Positions 1 to 7,867 of a stretch of 64,000 nucleotides of DNA are shown piece after piece; positions within the stretch are counted from its first letter, which is position 1, and each line of letters starts with the position of its first letter. The notes beneath the pieces are model-generated. The model saw nothing but the letters and a program-made list of their open reading frames with translations, had not been told where the DNA came from and did no database searches. Made by a program: the position numbers and the translations under genes. This stretch comes from Nocardioides sp. GTDB lineage: Bacteria; Actinomycetota; Actinomycetes; Propionibacteriales; Nocardioidaceae. The stretch is from assembly GCA_002729525.1 (NCBI GenBank), contig PBYI01000053.1, forward strand, positions 124,001-188,000, written 5' to 3'.

Positions 1-545
1 TCGGTGACGGGGTAGGTGTCGCCGTAACCGACGGTGGTCATCGTGGTCACCGCCCACCACACGGCGTCGCCGAACGACACGATGCTCGCGCCGGGTGCGT
101 ACCGCTCGGCGTCCAGCGCGGCCAGCGCGGCGACGAGGCCGACGATGACGCTGCCGGAGCCGACGTACAGCCCGACCCGGCCGCGCAGGCTGGCCTGGCC
201 GCCGCGGTTGAGCTGGCGCAGCAGGGTCAGCAGCACCAGGAGGCGCAGCGGGCGCAGGATCGGCAGTACCAGGAGCACCAGCTCGACCAGGTGGCCACGC
301 ACCCACCGGGAGCGTCCCTCGGCTGTCGCGAGCCGGACGACGTAGTCCCCTGCGAAGGCGACCCAGACGACGAGCTGGAGCACGCCGCAGACCGTCGTCG
401 CCCAACCGGGGAGGCCGGGCTGGATGATCGGCCAGGCGTAGGCGCCGAGGAAGACCAGCGCCAGCAGGCCCAGGACGACCTCGCGCCGCTCCTCCCAGCG
501 CGCCAGGAGGCGGCCGGGAGGAGCGGCGCGGTCAGCCGTGCTCAG
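1..545 (-). CDS. Potassium/ion channel, 3' part cut by window edge
   Basis: A membrane ion channel whose C-terminus lies outside the window; about 181 residues are visible. The selectivity filter TTVGYGD, preceded by a pore helix (FGDAVWWAVTTM), is read on the minus strand near bases 18-60. Upstream are four or five hydrophobic segments, an arginine-containing S4-like segment (RPLRLLVLLTLLRQL) and a short hydrophilic N-terminus, the layout of a voltage-gated-like potassium channel. No ATG or GTG fits the frame before a stop near base 627. The most likely start is a CTG (545-543) seven bases after the stop of the upstream MaoC gene, giving the N-terminus M-STADRAAPPGRLLARW. The family is clear; the start is not. 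Confidence 0.8.
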   Translation of the reverse strand, partial: MSTADRAAPPGRLLARWEERREVVLGLLALVFLGAYAWPIIQPGLPGWATTVCGVLQLVVWVAFAGDYVVRLATAEGRSRWVRGHLVELVLLVLPILRPLRLLVLLTLLRQLNRGGQASLRGRVGLYVGSGSVIVGLVAALAALDAERYAPGASIVSFGDAVWWAVTTMTTVGYGDTYPVT

Positions 546-552
546 GGGAGGA

Positions 553-1083
553 TCACGCCTGCGGGCCGGGCCAGTTCTTGTCCGGCTGCGGCACCGGGCG
601 GCCGGGCTGCTCGCCGCCGCGCTCGGTCAGGTAGCTGTCCTTGGGCACCATCACCTTGCGGCGGAAGATGCACACGACCTTGCCGTCCTGGTTGTAGCCG
701 ATGGTCTCGACGTGGACCACGCCCCGGTCGTCCTTCGACTTCGACTCCCACTTGTCGAGCACCGTCGTCTCGCCGTACAGCGTGTCGCCGTGGAAGGTCG
801 GCGCGACGTGGCGCAGCGACTCGATCTCCAGGTTGGCGATCGCCTTGCCGGAGATGTCGGGGACCGACATGCCCAGCAGAATCGAGTAGACGTAGTTGCC
901 CACGACGACGTTCTTGCCGAACTGCGTCGTCTGCTCGGCGTAGTTGACGTCCATGTGGAGCGGGTGGTGGTTCATCGTGAGCAGGCAGAACAGGTGGTCG
1001 TCGTACTCGGTGACCGTCTTGCCGGGCCAGTGCTTGTAGGTCGCACCGACCTCGAACTCCTCGTAGCTGCGTCCGAACTGCAC
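553..1083 (-). CDS. MaoC-like (hot-dog fold) acyl-CoA hydratase
   Basis: A 176-residue single-hot-dog protein of the MaoC dehydratase family, which hydrates trans-2-enoyl-CoA esters. The NHHPLHMD stretch near residues 38-45 corresponds to the hydratase active-site loop, although the usual Asp is replaced as in several actinobacterial members. It lies 46 bases downstream of an acyl-CoA dehydrogenase on the same strand, so the two probably catalyse successive oxidation and hydration in branched-chain or fatty acyl-CoA breakdown, like the adjacent Rv2500c/Rv2499c pair of M. tuberculosis. The ATG is preceded by a GAGGA motif at suitable spacing. The exact substrate cannot be read from sequence. 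Confidence 0.85.
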   Translation of the reverse strand: MQFGRSYEEFEVGATYKHWPGKTVTEYDDHLFCLLTMNHHPLHMDVNYAEQTTQFGKNVVVGNYVYSILLGMSVPDISGKAIANLEIESLRHVAPTFHGDTLYGETTVLDKWESKSKDDRGVVHVETIGYNQDGKVVCIFRRKVMVPKDSYLTERGGEQPGRPVPQPDKNWPGPQA

Positions 1084-1129
1084 GCGGGTCCTCCTCGGGT
1101 GGTTCTCGTCTCGGGGTGGGCCGCCGCGC

Positions 1130-2323
1130 TCAGCGCGCGGCGTAGTCGCGCAGCAGGCTGCGGCCGATGATCATCTTCTGGATGTCGGAGGTGCCCTCGC
1201 CGATGAGCATGAACTTGACCTCGCGCATCAGGCGCTCGATCTCGTACTCCTTGGAGTAGCCGTAGCCGCCGTGGATCCGGAAGGAGTCCTCGACGACCTC
1301 GTTGGCGTACTCCGAGGCGAGCATCTTGGCCATGCCGGCCTCGACGTCCAGACGGCGACCGGTGTCCTTGAGGCGGGCGGCGCGCACCATCATCGTGTGG
1401 GCGGTCTCGACCTTGGTCGCCATCTCGGCCAGGCGGAACAGCACCGCCTGGTGCTGGGCGATCGGCTTGCCGAAGGTCTCGCGCTGCTGGGCGTAGGCCA
1501 CACCGAGCTCGAACCCGCGCCAGGCCAGGCCGCAGGCGCGGGCGGCGACGTTGACGCGCCCGACCTCGACGCCGTCCATCATCTGGTAGAAGCCCTTGCC
1601 GGGCTCCCCGCCGAGGACCTGCTCGGCGGCGATCTTGTGCCCCTCGAGCACCAGCTCGGTGGTGTCGACGCCCTTGTAGCCCATCTTGTCGATCTTGCCG
1701 GGCACGGTGATGCCCTGACCGACCTCGCCGAAGCCGGACTCCTTCTCCACCAGGAACGTCGTCATGTTCCGGTAGACCGAGTCGGCGCCCTCGTCGGTGC
1801 GCACAAGCAGGGCGACGAGGTTGGAGGAGCCACCGTTGGTCAGCCACATCTTCTGGCCGGTGATCTCGTAGCCCTCGTCGGTCTTGACGGCCTTCGTCTT
1901 GATCGCGCTGACGTCGGAGCCGAGGCCCGGCTCGGACATCGAGAAGGAGCCGCGCACGTCACCCGTCGCCATGCGCGGGAGGTACTTCTGCTTCTGCTCC
2001 TCGGTGCCGTGCTGCATCAGCATGTAGGCCACGATGAAGTGGGTGTTGATGACGCCGGAGACGCTCATCCAGCCGCGGGCGATCTCCTCGACGCACAGGG
2101 CGTAGGTGAGCAGCGACTCGCCGAGCCCGCCGTACTCCTCGGGGATCATCAGGCCGAAGACGCCGAGCTCCTTGAGGCCCTCGACGATCTCCGTCGGGTA
2201 CTCGTCGGCGTGCTCCAGCTCCTGGGCGACCGGGATGATCTGCTCGTCCACGAACACGCGGACGGCCTTGAGGATCTCCTGCTGGTCCTCGGTCAGGTCC
2301 TCGGTCTGGCACAGCTGGCCCAT
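1130..2323 (-). CDS. Acyl-CoA dehydrogenase
   Basis: A 397-residue FAD-dependent acyl-CoA dehydrogenase, the normal family length. Visible signatures are FSMSEPGLGSD and WLTNGG (flavin and substrate-binding middle domain), RETFGKPIAQHQAV at the start of the C-terminal helical domain, and GEGTSDIQKMIIGR at the end. The chosen ATG (2323) sits behind a strong GAGGAGGAG ribosome-binding site; a longer open frame upstream has no such support. It would desaturate an acyl-CoA and pass the product to the MaoC hydratase encoded next. A TAACAT -10-like hexamer at 2394-2399 could serve the pair. Chain-length preference is unknown; a Leu/Ile-pathway role is inference from the FadE19-like context. Confidence 0.92.
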   Translation of the reverse strand: MGQLCQTEDLTEDQQEILKAVRVFVDEQIIPVAQELEHADEYPTEIVEGLKELGVFGLMIPEEYGGLGESLLTYALCVEEIARGWMSVSGVINTHFIVAYMLMQHGTEEQKQKYLPRMATGDVRGSFSMSEPGLGSDVSAIKTKAVKTDEGYEITGQKMWLTNGGSSNLVALLVRTDEGADSVYRNMTTFLVEKESGFGEVGQGITVPGKIDKMGYKGVDTTELVLEGHKIAAEQVLGGEPGKGFYQMMDGVEVGRVNVAARACGLAWRGFELGVAYAQQRETFGKPIAQHQAVLFRLAEMATKVETAHTMMVRAARLKDTGRRLDVEAGMAKMLASEYANEVVEDSFRIHGGYGYSKEYEIERLMREVKFMLIGEGTSDIQKMIIGRSLLRDYAAR

Positions 2324-2493
2324 CGATGCTCCTCCTCGACGTCGGTGTCGCTCGGTGTCGCTCGTGCCGCGCGTCGGACGCGGCTCGGCCGCCATGTTAC
2401 CCACCAGTACGCCCACCCGTGAGGTGAGGCAGGCCACGCGGCTCCCGGCCCTGCGGATCGTACGGCGGTTCGCCCGCGCGTGGGCGTGACGCC

Positions 2494-2521
2494 CGTCACC
2501 CGGTCCGCGTCACCCGGTCCG
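2494..2521. repeat. Exact 14-bp tandem duplication across a stop codon
   Basis: The 14-mer CGTCACCCGGTCCG occurs twice head to tail (2494-2507 and 2508-2521) and spans the stop codon of the minus-strand sulfotransferase-like gene. The duplicated copy lies just beyond the stop. It looks like slippage and may slightly extend or shorten the C-terminus between strains. Confidence 0.8.
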
Positions 2522-3670
2522 GGGCTCGCGCTCCTCCGGCTCCGGGCGCCCCTGCTTGCGGCGGGGGCCGGCAGTCCGGTCGGCGCCACCGCGTCCACCC
2601 GCCCCTCCCCCACGTGCGGCGCGGGGCAGCTCGCGCTCGGCGCGCAGCTCGGCGTCGGCCTCGGCCCAGGCCCGCACGACGAGGGCGAGCGCGTCGGCGG
2701 CCGCCGCCAGCCGCTCGGCGTCGCTCACTGCGTCGGGCTGCACGCCCCGCACGGGGCGGGGCACGAGCTCCTCGAGGTCGCCGACGACACGGTAGCCGGC
2801 CTCGCGCAGCTCCTCGACCTGCTTGCGCCCCCGGCGTACGACCCAGGGCTGGTCGAGACCGAGCCGCTGCTCGTCGCGCTCGAGGCGGGCCACGCCGTGC
2901 TTGGCGACGCCGAACTTCACGAGCGGGTCGTACCAGGCCGGGAGCTCGCCGTCGCCCTCGCGCAGCCGCTCGTTGAGCAGCATCAGCACCTCCGCCGTCG
3001 CCAGGCCGACGGAGGCGTTGGGGCGGACCGACAGGTCGCCCACGGTCGGGTCGATCCCGGCGACGCCGGCGAAGCGCTCCCACAGCAGACCGGGCGCCTC
3101 GCCGGACGGGGGGACGGTGACGAGGGTGAGGTGGTCGTGGCCGACGGCGGCGGCCCAGCGCTCCGCGAGCCGGGGTACCGACTGGTGGCGCCAGAACTTC
3201 CGCCCCTGGAGCCGGCGCTCGCCCGGGTGACGCACCTGCGCGAGGTAGTCGTCCCACGGCGTCACCGAGCCGTTCTGCGCCGACTCCAGCCACATCGCCG
3301 GGATCTGACGGCCGAGGTCGCGGCAGGTGAGCACCGCGTCGAGCGTGGCGCCGGCGAACGACGCGACCGCCTGCGCGACCTGGCGGGCGCTGCGCGGCCC
3401 GAGGAACTCCATGGACACCACCGCGGTGCCCGTCCAGGCGTCGATCTCCTCGACCAGGTCGGTCCACGCACCGGGGCCGTCGGTGATCGGCTCGTCGGCG
3501 TTGCCGCGGGCCACGAGGTCCTGGACCGCGTTGACCTGGTCCTTCCAGCGGCGGCCGGGGAAGAGCACGCCCTGCTCGGCCATCCGCGGCTTGGCGTCGC
3601 GCATGACGTTCTGGAGGAAGCTGGTGCCCGACTTCATCGTGCCCAGGTGCAGCACCACGCGCTCGGCCAC
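2510..3670 (-). CDS. Sulfotransferase-like P-loop protein (paralogue 1)
   Basis: A 386-residue protein beginning RVVLHLGTMKSGTSFLQ, which resembles the 5'-phosphosulfate-binding loop (PKSGT-type P-loop) of PAPS-dependent sulfotransferases. A CRDLGRQIPAMW segment near residue 136 is where the family keeps its 3'-phosphate-binding Arg/Ser region. The C-terminal ~90 residues are charged and predicted helical. Three relatives with the same layout lie at 47.8, 50.6 and 53.1 kb. This copy stands alone, divergent from the CBS-domain gene and far from the glycan locus; its P-loop reads GTMKSGTS rather than GxPKxGTT. Sulfate transfer to a surface glycan or lipid is inferred from the fold only. Confidence 0.72.
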   Translation of the reverse strand: MAERVVLHLGTMKSGTSFLQNVMRDAKPRMAEQGVLFPGRRWKDQVNAVQDLVARGNADEPITDGPGAWTDLVEEIDAWTGTAVVSMEFLGPRSARQVAQAVASFAGATLDAVLTCRDLGRQIPAMWLESAQNGSVTPWDDYLAQVRHPGERRLQGRKFWRHQSVPRLAERWAAAVGHDHLTLVTVPPSGEAPGLLWERFAGVAGIDPTVGDLSVRPNASVGLATAEVLMLLNERLREGDGELPAWYDPLVKFGVAKHGVARLERDEQRLGLDQPWVVRRGRKQVEELREAGYRVVGDLEELVPRPVRGVQPDAVSDAERLAAAADALALVVRAWAEADAELRAERELPRAARGGGAGGRGGADRTAGPRRKQGRPEPEEREPRTG

Positions 3671-3781
3671 GGGTCCTCCGCTCGTCTCGTGCCGTGGTGG
3701 GCCCGCGACGGGTCCGCCACGGACGCGGTCGGGTGCCGCCCACGTGGCGGCGCCCGCTCACGATAGCCACCCCCGCGGCGA

Positions 3782-3787
3782 TACCTT
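3782..3787 (+). promoter_or_regulatory. Leaderless -10 (TACCTT) for the CBS/MgtE-N gene
   Basis: TACCTT lies six bases before the ATG at 3794, so transcription should start at or next to the start codon. A 6-bp inverted repeat (GCCGCC/GGCGGC, 3733-3749) lies upstream where a regulator could bind. Confidence 0.5.
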
Positions 3788-3793
3788 GAGCCC

Positions 3794-5110
3794 ATGAGCA
3801 CCAGCACCGCACGGGTCTACACCGCGCGGCTGGTGGGCCTCCCGATCTTCGACCCGCAGGGCGACCAGGTGGGCAAGGTGCGCGACCTGGTCGCCGCCGT
3901 CCGCTCCGAGTCGACCCCGCCGCGGGTGCTCGGGCTGGTCGCCGAGGTGCTCGGCCGGCGCCGGATCTTCGTGCCGATGACCCGGGTCACCAACATCGAC
4001 TCCGGGCAGGTCTACACGACCGGCCTGCTCAACATGCGCCGCTTCGAGCAGCGCTCGACCGAGACACTCGTCATCGGCGAGCTGCTCGACCGTCGGGTCA
4101 CCACGCTCGACGGCGTGAGCGGCACCGTCTACGACGTCGCCATGGAGCAGGGCCGCACCCGCGACTGGCTGCTCACCCGGGTCGCGGTGCAGGAGCCCGC
4201 GAAGGGCCTGCGTCGGCGCGGGCAGAGCCACGTCGTGCAGTGGCGCGACGTCCGCGGCCTGGTGAAGCCCGAGGAGACCGCGCAGGGCGCCACCCACCTC
4301 CTGCACGCGCTCAACGAGATGAAGCCGGCCGACGCCGCCACGATGCTCCACGACCTGCCGCCCGAGCGGCAGCGCGCCGTCGTCGCGGCGCTGGAGGACG
4401 AGCGGCTCGCCGACGTGCTGGAGGAGATGCCGGAGGAGGACCAGGTCGCGATCCTGGGCAACCTCGACTCCGAGCGCGCGGCCGACGTGCTCGAGGAGAT
4501 GTCGCCCGACGACGCCGCCGACCTCATCAACGACCTCCCGCCCGAGACCGCCGAGATCCTCCTGGACCTGATGGAGCCGGAGGAGGCCCAGGACGTCCGC
4601 CGCCTGCTGTCGTACGGCGAGGACACCGCGGGCGCGATGATGACGCCGGCGCCGGTCGTGCTCGGCCCGGACGCCACCATCGCCGAGGCGCTGGCGCACG
4701 TCCGGCACGCCGACCTCACCCCGTCGCTGGCGGCCATGGTCTACGTGTGCCGGCCTCCGCTCGAGACGCCCACCGGCCGACTCATCGGGGTCGCGCACAT
4801 CCAGCGCCTGCTGCGCGAGCCGCCGTCCACCCTGGTCGCCGGCGCGCTCGACGAGAAGTCGGAGAGCCTGCGTCCCGAGGCCACCATCGACGAGGTCGCG
4901 CTGTACCTCGCGACGTACAACCTGGTCGCGGCGCCCGTCGTCGACGAGAACGGCCACCTGCTCGGCGCGGTCACCGTCGACGACCTGCTCGACCACATGC
5001 TGCCCGCCGGCTGGCGCGACCGGGCGCTGAGCGACGGCGGCCGCTCGAGCCTGTCGGTGCGCCGCGCCGGTCAGCCGCGACGCGACGTGCCCGGGACCCG
5101 CCGTGGCTGA
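3794..5110 (+). CDS. PRC-barrel / MgtE-N / CBS-pair protein without transport domain
   Basis: A 438-residue cytoplasmic protein combining two PRC-barrel-like segments (about 8-150), an MgtE N-terminal helical superhelix (about 160-275, repeated MPEEDQVAIL/MSPDDAADLI units) and a CBS pair (about 276-415; a MMTPAPVVLG start and a closing GAVTVDDLLDHMLP). These are the magnesium-sensing parts of MgtE, but no membrane segments follow. It overlaps the DUF1003 membrane gene by eight bases, and Mrp and TatB genes follow, the order seen around Rv1232c-Rv1229c in M. tuberculosis. A regulatory role with the DUF1003 protein, perhaps in divalent-cation sensing, is inference. Start chosen from the leaderless -10 element. 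Confidence 0.88.
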   Translation: MSTSTARVYTARLVGLPIFDPQGDQVGKVRDLVAAVRSESTPPRVLGLVAEVLGRRRIFVPMTRVTNIDSGQVYTTGLLNMRRFEQRSTETLVIGELLDRRVTTLDGVSGTVYDVAMEQGRTRDWLLTRVAVQEPAKGLRRRGQSHVVQWRDVRGLVKPEETAQGATHLLHALNEMKPADAATMLHDLPPERQRAVVAALEDERLADVLEEMPEEDQVAILGNLDSERAADVLEEMSPDDAADLINDLPPETAEILLDLMEPEEAQDVRRLLSYGEDTAGAMMTPAPVVLGPDATIAEALAHVRHADLTPSLAAMVYVCRPPLETPTGRLIGVAHIQRLLREPPSTLVAGALDEKSESLRPEATIDEVALYLATYNLVAAPVVDENGHLLGAVTVDDLLDHMLPAGWRDRALSDGGRSSLSVRRAGQPRRDVPGTRRG

Positions 5111-5654
5111 GCAGCGCACCCGGCCCGACCGCCTCGACCCCCCGCGCGACAACCGTCGCGCGATCGTGCGACGCCCGTCGTTCGACGCCGACACCTTCGG
5201 TGTGTTCGCCGAGCAGTTCGCGCGGTTCATGGGCACCGCGACGTTCCTCGTCTACATGACGGTGATCGTCGGCGTCTGGATCCTCTACAACGCCGTGGTG
5301 CCGGGCACCGCCCGCTTCGACGCCTACCCCTACATCTTCCTGACCCTCGTGCTCAGCCTCCAGGCGTCGTACGCCGCCCCGCTGATCCTGCTCGCCCAGA
5401 ACCGGCAGGAGCAGCGCGACAAGGTGATCGCCGAGCAGGACCGTCAGGCCAACGCCCGCGCGCACGCCGACATGGAGTTCCTCGCCCGCGAGGTCGCCTC
5501 GCTGCGGATGGCGCTCGGCGAGGTCGCCACCCGCGACTACGTGCGCTCCGAGCTGCGCACGCTGCTGGCCGAGCTGGACGAGCGGGCCGACCGGGCCGAC
5601 CGGGCCGACCGGGCCGACCGGGCCGACCGCTCGGACGGCGACGACGGCCGCTGA
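5103..5654 (+). CDS. DUF1003 membrane protein with Asp-Arg-Ala tail
   Basis: A 183-residue protein with the DUF1003 core: FAEQFARFMGTATFLVYMTVIV and TLVLSLQASYAAPLILLAQNRQ span two membrane helices, followed by a charged stretch that looks helical or coiled-coil (RDKVIAEQDRQANARAHADMEF). The function of DUF1003 is not established. The GTG start overlaps the upstream CBS gene, so the two are translationally coupled and probably act together. The C-terminus ends in five to six DRA triplets encoded by a 9-bp tandem repeat (5584-5628), so its length probably varies between strains. Confidence 0.88.
   Translation: MAEQRTRPDRLDPPRDNRRAIVRRPSFDADTFGVFAEQFARFMGTATFLVYMTVIVGVWILYNAVVPGTARFDAYPYIFLTLVLSLQASYAAPLILLAQNRQEQRDKVIAEQDRQANARAHADMEFLAREVASLRMALGEVATRDYVRSELRTLLAELDERADRADRADRADRADRSDGDDGR
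5584..5628 (+). repeat. 9-bp tandem repeat, five copies (GGGCCGACC)
   Basis: Five perfect copies of GGGCCGACC, in frame within the end of the DUF1003 gene, encode an Arg-Ala-Asp series. A perfect short repeat in frame is a likely site of copy-number variation without frameshift. Confidence 0.95.
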
Positions 5655-5693
5655 GGGCTCCCCGCCGGTGCGGTCCGCCGGCCACCGGTCTCC

Positions 5694-5699
5694 TACAGT
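5694..5699 (+). promoter_or_regulatory. -10 element (TACAGT) for mrp
   Basis: TACAGT lies ten bases before the mrp ATG (5710), predicting a leader of only a few bases. It also supports this ATG over an in-frame upstream start. Confidence 0.4.
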
Positions 5700-5709
5700 G
5701 GGCGGCATC

Positions 5710-6870
5710 ATGAGCACTCCCAGCGTCGAGCAGGTCACCGCCGCCCTCGCGACGGTCAACGACCCCGAGATCAAGCGTCCGATCACAGAGCTGGGCATGG
5801 TCGACACCGTCGACGTCGCCGACGACGGCACCGTCTCGGTGCGCGTCCTGCTGACCGTGGCCGGCTGCCCGCTCAAGGACACCATCAACCGCGACGTCAC
5901 CGCCGCCGTGTCGGCCGTCGAGGGCGTCACCTCCGTCGACCTCACCCTCGGGGTGATGGACGAGGAGCAGCGCAAGACGCTGCGCGAGACCCTCGGCGGC
6001 GGCCAGGCCCAGCGCGAGATCCCGTTCGCGCAGCCCGGCTCGCTCACCAAGGTCTTCGCCATCGCCTCCGGCAAGGGCGGCGTCGGCAAGTCCTCGGTCA
6101 CCGTCAACCTCGCACTGGCGATGGCCGGCCAGGGCCTCAAGGTGGGCGTCGTCGACGCCGACATCTACGGCCACTCGGTGCCCGCCATGCTCGGCGTGGC
6201 CGACGCCCGGCCGACCCAGGTCGACGACCTGATCATGCCGGTCCCGACCGCCTCCGGCGTCTCGGTCATCTCGATCGGCATGCTCAAGCCGCGTCGCGAC
6301 CAGGTCGTCGCCTGGCGCGGCCCGATGCTCGACCGTGCCCTGGTGCAGATGCTCTCCGACGTCTTCTGGGGCGACCTGGACGTCCTCCTGCTCGACCTCC
6401 CGCCGGGCACCGGCGACGTCGCGATCTCGCTGGGCCAGCACCTGCCCGGCGCCGAGGTCGTCGTGGTCACCACGCCACAGGAGGCCGCCGCGGAGGTCGC
6501 CGAGCGCGCCGGCACGATGGCCTCGATGATGCACCAGCGCGTCGTCGGCGTCGTGGAGAACATGAGCTACCTCCCCTGCCCGCACTGCGCCGAGGAGGGC
6601 CGCGAGCACCGGCTCGAGATCTTCGGCTCCGGCGGTGGCGAGCGCGTGGCCTCCACCCTGGGCGCCCGCTTCGGGTACGACGTGCCGGTGCTGGGCTCCG
6701 TCCCGATCGACCCCTCGCTGCGCGAGGGCGGCGACGTCGGCAAGCCGATCGTGGAGTCCGACCCGACCGCGCCGGCCGCCGTGGCGCTGGCGAAGGTCGC
6801 CTCGACCCTGTCCGGCCGTGGCCGCGGCCTGGCCGGCATGCAGCTGGGCCTCAGCCCGGCCGGTCGCTGA
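5710..6870 (+). CDS. mrp: Mrp/ApbC-type iron-sulfur carrier P-loop ATPase
   Basis: A 386-residue Mrp/NBP35-family protein. Residues about 5-90 form the MIP18/DUF59 domain (NDPEIKRPITELGMV), and the ATPase follows with the deviant Walker A GKGGVGKSSVTVNLA, a switch region VDADIYGHS and Walker B LLLDLPPGTGD. The PCPHC motif supplies the CxxC pair that bridges a [4Fe-4S] cluster at the dimer interface. The protein delivers clusters to apo-enzymes in the cytoplasm. ATG 5710 is chosen because the family begins with this domain and a -10 hexamer sits just before it. The tatB gene follows after 42 bases, as in mycobacteria. Confidence 0.95.
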   Translation: MSTPSVEQVTAALATVNDPEIKRPITELGMVDTVDVADDGTVSVRVLLTVAGCPLKDTINRDVTAAVSAVEGVTSVDLTLGVMDEEQRKTLRETLGGGQAQREIPFAQPGSLTKVFAIASGKGGVGKSSVTVNLALAMAGQGLKVGVVDADIYGHSVPAMLGVADARPTQVDDLIMPVPTASGVSVISIGMLKPRRDQVVAWRGPMLDRALVQMLSDVFWGDLDVLLLDLPPGTGDVAISLGQHLPGAEVVVVTTPQEAAAEVAERAGTMASMMHQRVVGVVENMSYLPCPHCAEEGREHRLEIFGSGGGERVASTLGARFGYDVPVLGSVPIDPSLREGGDVGKPIVESDPTAPAAVALAKVASTLSGRGRGLAGMQLGLSPAGR

Positions 6871-6912
6871 CCCCGGCCCCGACGTCACCCACCGCTCGGG
6901 CACACTGGCCTC

Positions 6913-7248
6913 GTGTTCGGCATCGGGCTCCCGGAGCTGGCGGTCATCGCCCTGGTGGCCGTCGTGGTCTTCGGACCCGACAAGTTGCCCGACGTCGCCC
7001 GCCAGGCCGGAGCCATGCTGCGCCGCGCGAAGCGGTTCGCCGACGCCGCGCGCGACGACCTGCGCGAGGAGCTCGGTCCGGAGTACGCCGACCTCGAGCT
7101 GCGCGACCTCGACCCGCGCACGATCGTGCGCAAGCACATCATCGAGGCCATGGAGGACGGCGACGAGGACGCCGCCCCGCGCCGACGCCGGGGGCTGCGG
7201 CCGCTCGTCGACGGCGAGGTGCCGCCGTACGACTCCGAGGCGACCTGA
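6913..7248 (+). CDS. tatB: Twin-arginine translocase subunit TatB
   Basis: A 111-residue protein with the Tat A/B architecture: a short N-terminal membrane helix (FGIGLPELAVIALVAVVVF), the hinge GPDKLPDVAR, then an amphipathic and charged cytoplasmic helix. Its length and extended acidic-basic tail favour TatB over TatA. TatB forms the signal-peptide receptor with TatC; tatC is not in this window. GTG start. Gene order Mrp-TatB matches the Rv1229c-Rv1224 region. It converges with the next minus-strand gene with only 17 bases between, and no clear terminator hairpin is seen there. Confidence 0.93.
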   Translation: MFGIGLPELAVIALVAVVVFGPDKLPDVARQAGAMLRRAKRFADAARDDLREELGPEYADLELRDLDPRTIVRKHIIEAMEDGDEDAAPRRRRGLRPLVDGEVPPYDSEAT

Positions 7249-7265
7249 CCCGCTGACGGTCGGGC

Positions 7266-7820
7266 CTACCCGACGCCGTCGGCCCTGCTCTGGACCGCGG
7301 CCAGACCGGCGTAGGTGACCACCGTGGTGCGCGCGGACGTGCCGTGGCCCTCACGGACCTCGGCGAAGTCGGCTCCCACCCGGAGCACGACGCCCTCGTG
7401 CCGCCCGCCGTCGGTGCGGTGCACCACGCAGCGCTCCTCGGCGTCGGCGAGCCGCCGCAGGGCCGAGCCGAGTCCGAGGCGTGCCAGCGGCGACCAGGCG
7501 ACCTCGGGGACCCCGCGGTCGGAGAGCCCGCTGACGGCGCCCACCGCGGCGTGCGGCACCACCCAGTCCTGGCCGGGGCCGGTCAGCAGGCACCAGTCGG
7601 AGGCGGTGCGGGACAGTCGTGCATCCACCCGGCCTACCCCGGTGACGTGGACGGCCACGTCGTGACCGACCGACGCCATCAGTCGCGCAGCGAGGGTGAC
7701 GGACTGGTACTCCGCGCGCGCCCGGTCGGCGACCTCGACCTCGCGCTCCACGGCGTACAACGACTGCGCCTGCTGCTCGAGGTCGTCGAGGAACCCGAAG
7801 AGCTCGTCCTCCCACGCCAT
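7266..7820 (-). CDS. Conserved actinobacterial protein, coiled-coil plus beta-barrel-like domain
   Basis: A 184-residue cytoplasmic protein of unknown function. The N-terminal ~45 residues are helical (MAWEDELFGFLDDLEQQAQ then REVEVADRARAEY). The rest resembles a small Sm/SH3-like beta-barrel (DVAVHVTGVGRVDARL, DWCLLTGPGQDWVVPHAAV) found in an actinobacterial family often labelled 'Fis family transcriptional regulator' without clear support. No helix-turn-helix is evident, so a nucleic-acid role is only a guess. The ATG at 7820 starts the conserved MAWEDELF segment. It converges on tatB. Confidence 0.75.
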   Translation of the reverse strand: MAWEDELFGFLDDLEQQAQSLYAVEREVEVADRARAEYQSVTLAARLMASVGHDVAVHVTGVGRVDARLSRTASDWCLLTGPGQDWVVPHAAVGAVSGLSDRGVPEVAWSPLARLGLGSALRRLADAEERCVVHRTDGGRHEGVVLRVGADFAEVREGHGTSARTTVVTYAGLAAVQSRADGVG

Positions 7821-7867
7821 GAGGGCGTCCTGCCCGGACCGGGGGCGCAGAAACCCCCGGTAAGGGC

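Noticed and set aside
1-627. Frameshift in the ion-channel gene
   Set aside because: The frame is open and the protein continuous from the selectivity filter to a normal hydrophilic N-terminus; a non-ATG start explains the data without an indel.
5584-5628. CRISPR-like or regulatory direct repeat array
   Set aside because: The 9-bp copies are contiguous with no spacers and lie in frame inside a coding region.
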